A DNA stretch of 64,000 bases from Elusimicrobiota bacterium (lineage in GTDB: Bacteria > Elusimicrobiota > Elusimicrobia > FEN-1173): NCBI GenBank assembly GCA_016721625.1, contig JADKHR010000001.1, forward strand, positions 124,001 to 188,000, given 5' to 3'. Made by a program: the position numbers and the translations under genes. The notes under the pieces are model-generated. The model was not told the DNA's origin. It did no database searches and worked only from the letters and a program-made list of their open reading frames with translations. Below, piece by piece: positions 1 through 8,287 of the stretch (its first letter is position 1; every line of letters starts with the position of its first letter).

Positions 1-75
1 AGTCTTGTCAGATCCAAGATCGGGAACTCTCTCATGTTTTCGGGGTCGAAGACCCTGTGGGCAGAAGAAATTTAG
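1..75 (+). CDS. C-terminal end of an upstream gene (partial)
   Basis: Frame 1 is open from the window edge to tandem stops TAG TAA at 73-78, giving 24 residues that end in SGSKTLWAEEI. The stop lies 15 bases before the TTG start of the efflux adaptor, the close spacing expected inside an operon. The piece is too short to assign to a family, and an open frame of 24 codons can occur by chance. Confidence 0.35.
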   Translation, partial: SLVRSKIGNSLMFSGSKTLWAEEI

Positions 76-90
76 TAAGGAAGGAATACT

Positions 91-648
91 TTGACCGAAA
101 ATCCAGGACATTCGTCTCATCCCGCCCATCCCCACCACGGCGGCCAAGGGGGGGCTTCTCCTGCGCCCCGGCATGAGCCGGGGCGGGGAAAGTTGCGGGT
201 GAAGGGTCCGCTTCATGCTTTCATTCAGAGGGTCGTCGCCCCCTTTGCGAAAAAACACAAGGTCGCTTTCATGGCGATCGTGGTGATTTTGGGTCTTCTC
301 TTAATGATAGGGGGTATGAAGCTTTTTGGACTTTTTAGCGGGAAAGGCCCCGACACACCGAAAAAATCCGAGGGCGGCACGCTGGCTGTGAATGTGGTGG
401 AGATGAAGGCGGAGCGATTCGTGGACCCGATGGTGGCGGTGGGGTCCATCCAAGGCGGGTCTGAGATTCCCCTGCGTTTTGAGACCGAAGGGGTGATCGA
501 CCTCTTTGAATTTCGAGAGGGGGACAAGCTTCGCAAGGGCGACGTCATCGCCCGCTTGAATCAACGGGACACCTACCTCAAGTTAAAAAAGCGCGCCTGG
601 AGCTGGAGCAGTACGAGAAACTTTACGCCATCGGAGGCGTCTCCCTGA
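91..648 (+). CDS. RND efflux periplasmic adaptor (HlyD/AcrA family), N-terminal part, broken by a frameshift
   Basis: Membrane fusion protein that would link an inner-membrane RND pump to a TolC channel. TTG start, chosen because AAGGAAGG lies at 78-86. Residues 1-30 are rich in His, Pro and Gly; one membrane helix follows at about residues 57-80; then the barrel/lipoyl half, with EIPLRFETEGVIDLFEFREGD and KGDVIARLNQRDTYL. From 592 the reading frame is nonsense (WSWSSTRNFTPSEASP) and stops at 648. The -1 frame continues with ARLELEQYEKLYAIGGVSL, which aligns without a gap to DLREAQNDLRRAEKLFSVGG of the next gene, so this ORF and 654-1280 are one gene of about 396 codons. The break is at A6 (585-590). 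Function by family is secure, the substrate unknown. Confidence 0.85.
   Translation: MTENPGHSSHPAHPHHGGQGGASPAPRHEPGRGKLRVKGPLHAFIQRVVAPFAKKHKVAFMAIVVILGLLLMIGGMKLFGLFSGKGPDTPKKSEGGTLAVNVVEMKAERFVDPMVAVGSIQGGSEIPLRFETEGVIDLFEFREGDKLRKGDVIARLNQRDTYLKLKKRAWSWSSTRNFTPSEASP
585..591 (+). other. Frameshift point in adaptor 1 (A AAA AAG heptamer)
   Basis: In the zero frame the codons are TTA AAA AAG, so bases 585-591 form the heptamer A AAA AAG, the same type of -1 slippery site used in dnaX. A -1 slip here gives LKKARLELE, exactly what the paralogue at 1282 predicts. The alternative is a missing seventh A in the sequence. No convincing stimulatory stem is seen 5-9 bases downstream; a small GGAG/CTCC hairpin lies about 45 bases on. 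Confidence 0.5.
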
Positions 649-653
649 ACAAA

Positions 654-1280
654 TTGGAGGAGGCCAAAGTTTCCGCTGACTTGGCCGCCCTGGAAAATGA
701 AAAGACGGTTCTTCGCTCTCCCAGGGACGGTATTTTGGGCGACAAGGACGCCGAGTTGGGAGAGTACATTACCCCGAACAAAAAAATTGCCACGCTCGTC
801 AACATCGACAGCGTTGTGGTGAAAGTCGGCGTGATCGAAAAAGAGATCGACCGGATTTTTCCAGGGCAAAAAGTGGTTTTGACCGTGGACACCTACCCCA
901 ACGTGGAGTTCACCGGGAAGGTTGAAAACCTCAATCCCATGGTGGCGCCTGGAAGCCGGACCCTGGGTATCGAGGCTCGCCTCGCCAACGAGGGGGGGCT
1001 TCTGTTGCCCGGGATGTTCGCCCGGGTGCGCATCACGATCTTTGAGCAGGACAACGCCCTCACCGTGCCGAACGACGCCGTAGAAAAAACCTCCGGAGGA
1101 AGCCGCGTGTTCGTGGTGACCAAAAACAACACCGCCGAGGCTCGGGACGTGGAGGTCAGCTACGTTTCCAGCCAGTTCTCTCTTATTTCACGCGGACTCG
1201 AGCCCGGGGACCTCGTGATCACCCAGCGCCCCCAGGACTTGAAGGCCGGCGCCGCCGTCAAAATTATCGAAAAGAGCTGA
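654..1280 (+). CDS. RND efflux periplasmic adaptor, C-terminal part of the gene at 91
   Basis: Continuation of the adaptor in the -1 frame; the GTG/ATG-like start at 654 is only the first start codon after the break, and coding really begins around 592. The piece holds the second half of the lipoyl motif (TVLRSPRDGILGDKDAELGEYITPNKKIATL), the beta-barrel domain (VGVIEKEIDRIFPGQKVVL region) and the membrane-proximal domain ending in GLEPGDLVITQRPQDLKAGAAVKI, the usual end of HlyD/AcrA proteins. It stops 1 base before the ATG of the second adaptor, consistent with translational coupling. Confidence 0.85.
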   Translation: MEEAKVSADLAALENEKTVLRSPRDGILGDKDAELGEYITPNKKIATLVNIDSVVVKVGVIEKEIDRIFPGQKVVLTVDTYPNVEFTGKVENLNPMVAPGSRTLGIEARLANEGGLLLPGMFARVRITIFEQDNALTVPNDAVEKTSGGSRVFVVTKNNTAEARDVEVSYVSSQFSLISRGLEPGDLVITQRPQDLKAGAAVKIIEKS

Positions 1281-1281
1281 A

Positions 1282-2325
1282 ATGCTTCCGGCCTCTCGGG
1301 CGCATCGGAAAAAGTTCCGGCGCTGGTTGGCGGGCGTTGGGGCGTTGGCGGGGGCGGCCATGGTGGGCCTTTTCTGGTGGGGCCGGCGCGACCCGCCCTC
1401 GGTTCCCCCTTCCGCCGGACCTCCTACCAACCGCGTTCACGTCCTCGAGATGAAACGCGATTTGTTCGAAGACTCTCTTGAGGTGGTCGGGACCATCGTG
1501 GCTTCCTCGGCTGTGGATCTTCAATTTGAATCCGAAGGGGTGGTCGCCCAGTTTGATTTCTCCAACGGGGACCGGGTTTTGAAAGGCGACGTGATCGCCC
1601 GGTTGGACCAGGGCGACGCTCTGCTGGATCTTCGGGAAGCGCAAAATGATCTCCGCCGCGCCGAAAAACTTTTCAGCGTGGGCGGAATGACCCCCGACGA
1701 TTTGGAGCGGGCGCGAATCAAGGTTCGGAAAGCGGAACGCGGCATGGAAAAAAGGGTCATCACGGCCATCGCTTCCGGGGTCATCGCCGACCGGGAAATC
1801 GCCGTGGGGCAATTTGTTACGCCGAACCGCGTGATTGCTCGGCTTCTGGCCGTGGAGAACGTGACCGTGACGGGGTGGGTGACCGAGCAGGCCATCGACG
1901 CGGTGGCCATCGGGCAGGGCGTGGTCGCCCGCGTGGCCACCTACGGGAACGTTTCTTTCAGGGGAAAAATCGATAAAATTGATCCCGAAGCGCAAAACCA
2001 TCAATTTCGCGTGGAAGCGCGTCTGCAAAATCCGGGGGGACTTCTTCTTCCCGGTCTCATGGCGAGGGTGAAAATTGTGACGTTCAGCTCGCCGAACGCC
2101 TTGACGGTTCCCATGGAGGCTCTTCAGCCGGGCCGAGGCGGGGAGCGCCGGGTCCTTTTGGCGGGACCGGACAACCGGGTCGTGGCGCGGGCGGTACAAG
2201 CGGGATACCTATCCACCCAGTTCGCGGTGATCGAGCGGGGGCTGGAACCCGGGGACCGCGTGATTACCCAACACGCGGGGGATCTCGCTCCGGGCGATCC
2301 CATCACGATCATCGATCAAGATTGA
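1282..2325 (+). CDS. Second RND efflux periplasmic adaptor (HlyD/AcrA family)
   Basis: A 347-residue membrane fusion protein. One N-terminal membrane helix at about residues 13-33 (WLAGVGALAGAAMVGLFWWG), lipoyl halves around GDVIARLDQGDALLDL and ASGVIADREIAVGQFVTP, a very short hairpin between them, then the barrel and C-terminal domain ending GLEPGDRVITQHAGDLAPGD. It is a paralogue of the gene just upstream, intact and directly coupled to it. No pump or channel gene follows here; the only TolC and RND genes in the window begin at 17938 and 19818, so this pair may serve the two pumps there. Substrate not inferable. Confidence 0.9.
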   Translation: MLPASRAHRKKFRRWLAGVGALAGAAMVGLFWWGRRDPPSVPPSAGPPTNRVHVLEMKRDLFEDSLEVVGTIVASSAVDLQFESEGVVAQFDFSNGDRVLKGDVIARLDQGDALLDLREAQNDLRRAEKLFSVGGMTPDDLERARIKVRKAERGMEKRVITAIASGVIADREIAVGQFVTPNRVIARLLAVENVTVTGWVTEQAIDAVAIGQGVVARVATYGNVSFRGKIDKIDPEAQNHQFRVEARLQNPGGLLLPGLMARVKIVTFSSPNALTVPMEALQPGRGGERRVLLAGPDNRVVARAVQAGYLSTQFAVIERGLEPGDRVITQHAGDLAPGDPITIIDQD

Positions 2326-2415
2326 CGTCGGCGAGGGCGAGGATGGGATTTGTTTTTGGATTTGAGGGATAGGTCGGTTTCGTCGCCTTCCAGGTCGTTG
2401 GCCCTCGGTCTCGTT

Positions 2416-2445
2416 TTGAGTGGAGAGGCCTCACTTCAATAATTC
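2416..2445 (+). promoter_or_regulatory. Weak sigma-70 promoter candidate
   Basis: TTGAGT at 2416-2421 and TAATTC at 2440-2445 with an 18-base spacer, in the 193-base gap between the second adaptor and the histidine kinase. Both boxes are imperfect. The rest of 2326-2518 holds no ORF I trust and no clear rho-independent terminator. Confidence 0.25.
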
Positions 2446-2465
2446 TTTTTAAGGGGGGCTTGATT

Positions 2466-2482
2466 TTGGCCCGTTTGTCGCA
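2466..2482 (+). promoter_or_regulatory. Sigma-54 promoter candidate (-24/-12)
   Basis: TTGGCCCGTTTGTCGCA matches the sigma-54 consensus TTGGCACG-N4-TTGCA with two mismatches and keeps the invariant GG (2468-2469) and GC (2480-2481) ten bases apart. Transcription would start near 2493, giving a 5-prime leader of about 25 bases before the kinase ATG at 2519. The operon it would drive ends with an NtrC-type sigma-54 activator (6910), so autoregulation is plausible. No enhancer site was identified. Confidence 0.5.
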
Positions 2483-2518
2483 TACATTTAAAAAGCACGG
2501 CGTCGACCGGGCCCACTT

Positions 2519-3964
2519 ATGAAACTTCGCGCGCGACTCAGCCTGTTTACAGGTCTCATCATTGTCTTCCTCGTGGGAAACATCAGCATTTCCACGCTTT
2601 TCCTTCTTCGGAAGGTTTTTCTGGCCGAAGTCCGCAATAACCAGGAAACCACGCTAAAGAACTTTTCCCGCGTTTGCGAGGAATCCCAGGTGTTGCGGGA
2701 CCCGGTGATCGTCGCCAATTATATCGACAGCCTTCAGAAATCTCTGCCGGGATTGGCCTACGCGGCTTTCGCCAACGAAGAATCGAAAAGAATGTTGGGC
2801 GACACCCCCAAATTCCGAGAGATCTATCCTTTCGTTTCCCAGGCGTTGGTGGGGGGGCCGGCGCGACAAATTGTGCGAACACCGGCGGGCGAGGAAATTC
2901 TGGAAGTCTCCGGGGAAGTGAAACACGGCGGAGATCCCTTAGGGATGGCGCGCGTGGGTTTCTTTCAGACCTACGTCGAGGCGGCCATCGCAGAAAAAGT
3001 CGGCCGGGTTCAACGGATCGTGATGGCGGTGGCGGTGGTTTCTTTGTTGTTCGCCATTTTGGCGACTCTGGCGATGTCCGCCCAGATCACCCGTCCCCTG
3101 CATCTCCTGGCGGACGGGGCGAAAGCCATCGGAGACGGCAACCTGGACACCCAAATCTCCATCGAGCGCCGAGACGAGTTGGGGTTTTTGGCTCACGAAT
3201 TTAACGTCATGGCTGTTAAACTGAAAGAGGTCGACCAGCTGAAAGACGAATTCGTTTCTTCTGTTTCCCATGAACTTCGGTCCCCGTTGGCCGCGATCTC
3301 GGGGTACGTGGAACTGATGACACGCAAACCTCTCGAACAGATCCCCGTGGAAAAGCGAACGAAGGCCTTCAACATCATTTTGGACAGTACCAACCGCCTC
3401 ACTCAATTCATCAACGACATTTTAGATTTGGCTAAACTGAAGGCGGGCCGAGTGGATGTGAGGAAGACGTCTTTCCACGTTCCCAAGGCCCTCGAAGACA
3501 CCCTGAACCTGTTTCAGCCGCTGTTGGATAAGAAAAAAATGACGGGCCGCTCCTTGGCCGACGCCTCTCTTCCCATCCTTCTTGCAGATGAGGAAAAAAT
3601 ACGCCAGGTGATCACGAACCTGGTGTCGAACGCCTATAAGTTCACTCCCGAGGGCGGAACGCTCACGCTGGATGCCAGGGACACCGGGGGGGAACTCACC
3701 GTCAGCGTGGCGGATACGGGCATCGGCATTCCCAAAGAATTTATCGGCCACCTGTTCGAACGCTTTAAGCAGGTGCCGGGAACGCGCGAGAAGATGGGGG
3801 GGCCCAAAGGGACGGGGCTGGGGCTGGCCATCGCCAAAGGCATTATCGAAGCTCACGGCGGCCGGATTTGGGCGGAAAGCGAGCTGGGCCGCGGCACGAC
3901 GTTCTTATTCACCATCCCGAAAGTTCCCGTGGCGGCGACAACGAACGCGAGGATCTTCAACTAA
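2519..3964 (+). CDS. Membrane sensor histidine kinase (HAMP-HisKA-HATPase)
   Basis: 481 residues. Two membrane helices (about 9-31 and 167-187) flank a periplasmic sensor region of ~135 residues, a HAMP linker follows (about 188-240, ITRPLHLLADGAKAIGDGNL), then the H-box SSVSHELRSPL with phospho-acceptor His251, and an ATPase domain with N-box SNAYKFTPEG, G1 DTGIGIP and G2 GTGLGLAIAKGIIEAHGG. It would autophosphorylate and pass phosphate to a receiver, most likely one of the two encoded next (stop and next start overlap as TAATG). The signal is unknown. There is no clear Shine-Dalgarno sequence before ATG 2519, but this start puts the first helix at the N-terminus as expected. Confidence 0.93.
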   Translation: MKLRARLSLFTGLIIVFLVGNISISTLFLLRKVFLAEVRNNQETTLKNFSRVCEESQVLRDPVIVANYIDSLQKSLPGLAYAAFANEESKRMLGDTPKFREIYPFVSQALVGGPARQIVRTPAGEEILEVSGEVKHGGDPLGMARVGFFQTYVEAAIAEKVGRVQRIVMAVAVVSLLFAILATLAMSAQITRPLHLLADGAKAIGDGNLDTQISIERRDELGFLAHEFNVMAVKLKEVDQLKDEFVSSVSHELRSPLAAISGYVELMTRKPLEQIPVEKRTKAFNIILDSTNRLTQFINDILDLAKLKAGRVDVRKTSFHVPKALEDTLNLFQPLLDKKKMTGRSLADASLPILLADEEKIRQVITNLVSNAYKFTPEGGTLTLDARDTGGELTVSVADTGIGIPKEFIGHLFERFKQVPGTREKMGGPKGTGLGLAIAKGIIEAHGGRIWAESELGRGTTFLFTIPKVPVAATTNARIFN

Positions 3965-5091
3965 TGGACGAGACCGCGCCCCCGCCCCCTCCCCCCCGTC
4001 CGCGCATCCTCATCGTGGACGACGAGGCCAACCTCCCGATCTTTCTGAAGGACTTTCTGGAGGAATGCGGGTTCGACGTTTCCATGGCGATGACGGGAAA
4101 ATCGGCCTTGCGGTTGGCGCTTGAAAACCCTCCCGACGCCATCATTCTGGACGTGGATTTGCCGGATACTGACGGGTACACCCTCTGCCGAGCCATGCGG
4201 CGGACCAGCACGCTTCGGACCGTCCCGATCGTCATGTTGACCGCTCTTTCGGACAAGCGCAACGAGATCGCCGGCCTCCGAGCCGGCGCCGATGATTACC
4301 TCACCAAACCGATCGACACAGAACGGCTTCAGGCGCGTTTGGAAAATGCTCTCAGCCGGAATATCCGGGAGTTGGACGCCAACCCCCTCACCCACCTTCC
4401 GGGCAACACCAGCATTCTCCAAGAGATGGAGCGACGCCTCCGGAAGCAGGAGGCCTTTGCGGTGATCTATTCGGACCTGAACAATTTTAAGGCGTTCAAC
4501 GATCGCTATGGGTTCCTGCGCGGAGACCAGGCCATTAAACTGGCGGCCCAGTGCCTCGTTTTGTCCGTGGAAGGGCGCGCGGCCCAATCGGCGGTCTTAA
4601 GCGGGCTCTGGTTCATCGGCCATGTGGGGGGCGACGATTTCGTCGTGATTCTGCCGGCGGCACAGGCCGAGGACGCTTCCCGGGAGATCATTCAACGTTT
4701 TGACGCCGCTGTGCCCAATCTGTACGACCCGGAGGATCGCGCCCGGGGGTTCATCCTGGGCAAGACCCGGCAGGGGGAGCCGGCTCAGTTCCCGTTCATC
4801 GGGATCGCCCTCGCCATCGTTTCCAACGGGGACCGGCGCTTCACCCATCCGGGCGAAATCAGTTCCATGGCCAGCGAATTGAAAAGCTACGCCAAATCGT
4901 TCGGGAAGAGCGCTTTCGTCACCGACCGCCGGCGCCTCGCCGGGGACGGAGGGCCTCTGGACCCCCCTGCCTCCGAGCTCCCGGCAGCTAGCCAGAAAGG
5001 CAGTGACGTCCCGACTCTGCCGCCCGACCTTTTTAGCGAGTTGGGGTTCTCTTACGACAACCCGCCTTCGGCCGCCCCGAAGGAGAAATAG
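3964..5091 (+). CDS. Response regulator with receiver and GGDEF-type domain
   Basis: 375 residues. The start is the ATG at 3964 that overlaps the kinase stop (TAATG); a longer in-frame ORF exists but runs inside the kinase. After a proline stretch (residues 5-13) comes a receiver domain with acidic pocket DDE (19-21), phospho-acceptor Asp63 (IILDVDLP) and Lys of LTKP. A diguanylate-cyclase-like domain follows, with NPLTHLPGN at about 140-148 and signature GGDDF at 222-226 in place of GGDEF. Asp for Glu at the third signature position leaves activity uncertain: it may make cyclic di-GMP or only bind nucleotide. The C-terminal ~45 residues are disordered-looking. PleD-like by architecture. Confidence 0.88.
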   Translation: MDETAPPPPPPRPRILIVDDEANLPIFLKDFLEECGFDVSMAMTGKSALRLALENPPDAIILDVDLPDTDGYTLCRAMRRTSTLRTVPIVMLTALSDKRNEIAGLRAGADDYLTKPIDTERLQARLENALSRNIRELDANPLTHLPGNTSILQEMERRLRKQEAFAVIYSDLNNFKAFNDRYGFLRGDQAIKLAAQCLVLSVEGRAAQSAVLSGLWFIGHVGGDDFVVILPAAQAEDASREIIQRFDAAVPNLYDPEDRARGFILGKTRQGEPAQFPFIGIALAIVSNGDRRFTHPGEISSMASELKSYAKSFGKSAFVTDRRRLAGDGGPLDPPASELPAASQKGSDVPTLPPDLFSELGFSYDNPPSAAPKEK

Positions 5092-5094
5092 ACC

Positions 5095-5778
5095 ATGGCC
5101 GGGAAGAAGATCCTGATTATTGACGACGACGTCCAGCTTTGCCAGCTGGCCTCCGATATTTTGGAGGAGCACGGCTACCAAACCCTCGTGGCCAACAACA
5201 CCGACCAGGGTTTTAAAAAGCTCTATGAGAACACCCCCGACCTGGTCCTGCTGGACGTTTGGCTTCCCAGCATCGGCGGTCTGGAATTTTGCCGCCAAAT
5301 CCGCCAGGACGAGCGGGGCCGGCATGTCCCGGTTTTGATGTTGACGGTGCAGGACAAAGAATCCGACAAAGTGATGGGGCTTGAGATGGGCGCCGATGAT
5401 TACATGACCAAACCCTTCAGCCAACGGGAACTATTGGCGCGGATCAAGGCCCTGCTCCGGCGGTTCGAACGGGCCCAGCCCGAGGTTCTCATCCTGTCTT
5501 CCGGAGACCTGACGGTGGACTTGGACAAACACATGGTTCGCTGTAAGGGGAAGGCCCTGGACCTCACGCCAAAAGAATTCGATCTTTTGACCGTCCTTCT
5601 TAAGAGCCGTAACAAGGCCATCAGCCGCCAGAGCCTCTTGACCTCGGTCTGGGGCTTCGACACCCCTGGGAACACCGGCACCATCGACGTTCACATCCGG
5701 CATTTGAGGAAAAAACTGGGGCCGCATGGGGATAAGATCATGACGGTTCTCGGGTTCGGTTATCGGTTTGACGGGTGA
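5095..5778 (+). CDS. OmpR/PhoB-family response regulator
   Basis: 227 residues. Receiver domain with DDD at 10-12, phospho-acceptor Asp54 (LVLLDVWLP) and MTKPF, then a winged-helix DNA-binding domain with the family's LTPKEFDLLTVLLKS, the loop TPGNTGTIDVHIRHLRKKL and the C-terminal wing VLGFGYRF. It would dimerise on phosphorylation and bind direct repeats spaced 10-11 bases. It starts 3 bases after the previous gene's stop, so it belongs to the same operon, and a candidate target with two TCTTAAGG repeats 11 bases apart lies before the giant gene (27694). Confidence 0.93.
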   Translation: MAGKKILIIDDDVQLCQLASDILEEHGYQTLVANNTDQGFKKLYENTPDLVLLDVWLPSIGGLEFCRQIRQDERGRHVPVLMLTVQDKESDKVMGLEMGADDYMTKPFSQRELLARIKALLRRFERAQPEVLILSSGDLTVDLDKHMVRCKGKALDLTPKEFDLLTVLLKSRNKAISRQSLLTSVWGFDTPGNTGTIDVHIRHLRKKLGPHGDKIMTVLGFGYRFDG

Positions 5779-5781
5779 CCC

Positions 5782-6891
5782 GTGAGCGGGCCGCGGATCC
5801 TGGTCGTCGACGACGAATCTGGTTTTCGGGAGTTGTGCGTCGATCTTTTGGCCGACTCGGGCTATCACGTGGAAGCCGCGACGGATGGGCAGGAAGCGTT
5901 GGACCGTTTGGAACACGTCTCCTTTCAGCTGGTTCTGACCGACATCAACATGCCGCACATGGACGGCATGACCCTCCTGAAGCTCGCCAAGGCGCGGTTT
6001 CCGCTGGTCGAAGTCGTTCTCATGACGGCGTTCGGCGGGCTCCAATCGGCCTTGGAAGCCCTTCGCCTGGGGGCCTACGATTACATCACGAAACCGTTCA
6101 CGCGGGACGCCCTCCTCGCCATTGTGGGCCGGTGCCTGGAAAAACAACGCCTGTCCACGGAACTGAAACGCGTTCAAGAACAGCTGATCGAAAAGGAAAA
6201 GCTGGCCGCGCTGGGCTCGGTTTCCGGCTGGCTGGCGCACCGGATGCGGAACCCCCTGAGCGTCATTTTGATGTGCGCTCAATACCTGAAGACCCACTTC
6301 ACGGCCACCGACGAAAAACGGGAGGTGGCTCTGGCCATCGAGGATAAGGTCAAAAGCTTGGAGCGCATGACTCATGACTTCATCCGGTTCTCCCGCACCT
6401 ATCAGCCCCGTTTTCAATTGGAAGACCTGCACGATCTCGTCAACGACGTCCTTTCCCGGGTGCTGACCCGCGGCCCCCTGCAAAATGTCCACGTGGAGAA
6501 ACGCTACGAAGAGCCCTTGCCCCTCGTTCCCCTGGACAAAGAACTGATGGAGGAGGTCTTGGGTTATCTCTTGGACAACGCCATCGACGCCCTCGCGGGT
6601 CCCGGCGGGATCACGGTTCGGGCGGGACGGGCACCGGGGGGGGTCTATATGGACGTTTCCGATAGCGGCCCCGGCATCACCCCGGAGGTCCGGGCACGGG
6701 TTTTCGAGCCCTTCTTCACCACGAAAGAGCGCGGAACCGGTCTCGGTTTGGCCATCGCCCGCAGGGTCATTGAGAGCCACGGCGGGGACCTGACCCTGAT
6801 GGAAGGCGCTCCGACCACTTTCCACATACGCCTTCCCGGCCCCCGCCCCGAGCCGCTGAAGGGGGGAGAACCCCATGAGCGTTCGAAATGA
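5782..6891 (+). CDS. Receiver-histidine kinase hybrid (cytoplasmic)
   Basis: 369 residues from GTG 5782, three bases after the previous stop. An N-terminal receiver (DDE 10-12, phospho-acceptor Asp54 in LVLTDINMP, Lys in ITKPF) is followed by a short coiled-coil linker (ELKRVQEQLIEKEKLAALG) typical of NtrB-like kinases, the H-box with His153 (LAHRMRNPL), an N-box LLDNAIDAL and G boxes DSGPGI and GTGLGLAIARRVIESHGG. There are no membrane helices, so it responds to phosphate from another kinase or to an internal signal. The NtrB-like kinase core and the NtrC-type regulator next door make that regulator the likely partner. Confidence 0.92.
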   Translation: MSGPRILVVDDESGFRELCVDLLADSGYHVEAATDGQEALDRLEHVSFQLVLTDINMPHMDGMTLLKLAKARFPLVEVVLMTAFGGLQSALEALRLGAYDYITKPFTRDALLAIVGRCLEKQRLSTELKRVQEQLIEKEKLAALGSVSGWLAHRMRNPLSVILMCAQYLKTHFTATDEKREVALAIEDKVKSLERMTHDFIRFSRTYQPRFQLEDLHDLVNDVLSRVLTRGPLQNVHVEKRYEEPLPLVPLDKELMEEVLGYLLDNAIDALAGPGGITVRAGRAPGGVYMDVSDSGPGITPEVRARVFEPFFTTKERGTGLGLAIARRVIESHGGDLTLMEGAPTTFHIRLPGPRPEPLKGGEPHERSK

Positions 6892-6909
6892 GCCGTTTTT
6901 GGCGCCGAT

Positions 6910-8271
6910 ATGATTAAAAAAAACCTTCCCCGCATCCTCGTCGTGGACGACGAACCGGCCGTCGGCATGATTTTCCACCGGATCCTGGGAGAAGCGGGGT
7001 ACGAAGTGATCAGCGCGGCGAGCGGAGTCGAATGTTTGCGCGTGTTGAAACGCCAGGACCCCAAATTGGTTTTTATGGATCTCCAGATGCCCGGCATGGA
7101 CGGGGTGGAAACGCTCCGGCGGTTGCGGGAGACCCATCCCAGCTTGCCCGTCATCATTATGACGGCCTACCAAACGGTTAACTCCGCCGTGGAAACCATG
7201 AAGTTGGGGGCGCTCGACTACCTCATTAAACCCCTTGAGGGTGAAAAGCTCACCGCTGTGGTCAAACAGGCCTTGGAAGTGGGGAAGGTGTCCCGCCTGA
7301 GTCCCGTCACCCGGGACATCGCGGGGGCGTCGGGCGAGGAGGTGATCGCCCGGGGCGCGATGATGCAAAAGGTGATGTCCCTGGTGAATAAAGTCGCCCC
7401 GACGGACATCCCTGTGCTGATTCTGGGGGAAAGCGGAACGGGGAAGGAAGTGACGGCCCGTTCGGTTCATCGCCTCAGTCAGCGGGCCGACAAGCCTTTC
7501 GTTGTGGTGGACTGTGCGGCCCTGCCGGAGTCCCTCATCGAAAGCGAGCTTTTTGGGTATGAGAAAGGCGCTTTTACGGGCGCGGATGTCGCCCGCGCCG
7601 GAAAGTTTGAGCAAGCCAACGCCGGGACCTTGTTTCTGGACGAAATAGGCAACCTGCCCCTCCACATCCAGGTCAAACTTCTTCGCTTTCTTCAGGAACC
7701 CAAGATCGAACGGTTGGGGAGCCGCAAGGGCCCGGTCGAGATTAACGTGCGTATTCTGGTCGCCACCAACAGCGACCTGGAACGGGCCGTTGGAAGCGGG
7801 ACTTTTCGCGAGGACTTGTACCACCGGCTTAAGGTTTTCGTCATCGAACTTCCCGCTCTCCGCCACCGGGGACCGGAGGACCTGGACGGGCTCCTCATCA
7901 ACATCGTTGACTCTTTTCGTAAACAGCTTGGCAAAACCCACCTATCCGTTTCGGCGGAAGCGATGGCTCTTCTCAAAGCCTACCGATGGCCCGGCAATGT
8001 CCGGGAACTGCAGAACGCTCTGCGGAGCGCGACTTTGCTGGCGGAAGATGTGGTCTTGCCGGAACATCTGCCCATGAGCATCCAGAATTCCCGTCCGGCC
8101 AAAGCGGAGCCCGCCTCTCCCGGCGGTCTTAACGAGGTCATTCGGCGCGTGGAGCGGGAACACATCGGGAACGTCTTGAAAATGTTCCCTGGCGATCAGG
8201 CCGCCGCGGCTCGAGAATTAGGCCTTGACATCGGGGCTTTGGAGCTTAAACTTAAGGAGCTGGATTTGTAG
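6910..8271 (+). CDS. NtrC-family sigma-54-dependent response regulator
   Basis: 453 residues. Receiver with DDE (13-15), Asp57 (FMDLQMPG) and LIKP; AAA+ domain with Walker A GESGTGKE (173-180), the sigma-54 contact loop GAFTGA (220-225), Walker B TLFLDEIGNL and the arginine-finger region FREDLYHRL; a C-terminal helix-turn-helix of the Fis type (HIGNVLKMFPGDQAAAAREL). It would hydrolyse ATP to open sigma-54 promoters. Candidate GG-N10-GC sites lie in this window at 2466, 8519 and 27546. The gene sits 18 bases after the hybrid kinase. All catalytic motifs are intact. Confidence 0.95.
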   Translation: MIKKNLPRILVVDDEPAVGMIFHRILGEAGYEVISAASGVECLRVLKRQDPKLVFMDLQMPGMDGVETLRRLRETHPSLPVIIMTAYQTVNSAVETMKLGALDYLIKPLEGEKLTAVVKQALEVGKVSRLSPVTRDIAGASGEEVIARGAMMQKVMSLVNKVAPTDIPVLILGESGTGKEVTARSVHRLSQRADKPFVVVDCAALPESLIESELFGYEKGAFTGADVARAGKFEQANAGTLFLDEIGNLPLHIQVKLLRFLQEPKIERLGSRKGPVEINVRILVATNSDLERAVGSGTFREDLYHRLKVFVIELPALRHRGPEDLDGLLINIVDSFRKQLGKTHLSVSAEAMALLKAYRWPGNVRELQNALRSATLLAEDVVLPEHLPMSIQNSRPAKAEPASPGGLNEVIRRVEREHIGNVLKMFPGDQAAAARELGLDIGALELKLKELDL

Positions 8272-8287
8272 CGGGTCGGGAGGGGCG

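Noticed and set aside
91..1280. Pseudogene by decay
   Set aside because: Only one base is amiss and both parts align fully with the paralogue at 1282; error or slippage is simpler.
5431..7941. 836-codon open frame on the minus strand
   Set aside because: It is the antisense of the receiver, kinase and NtrC-type genes, all of which have clear family motifs on the plus strand; long antisense frames are common in GC-rich genes.
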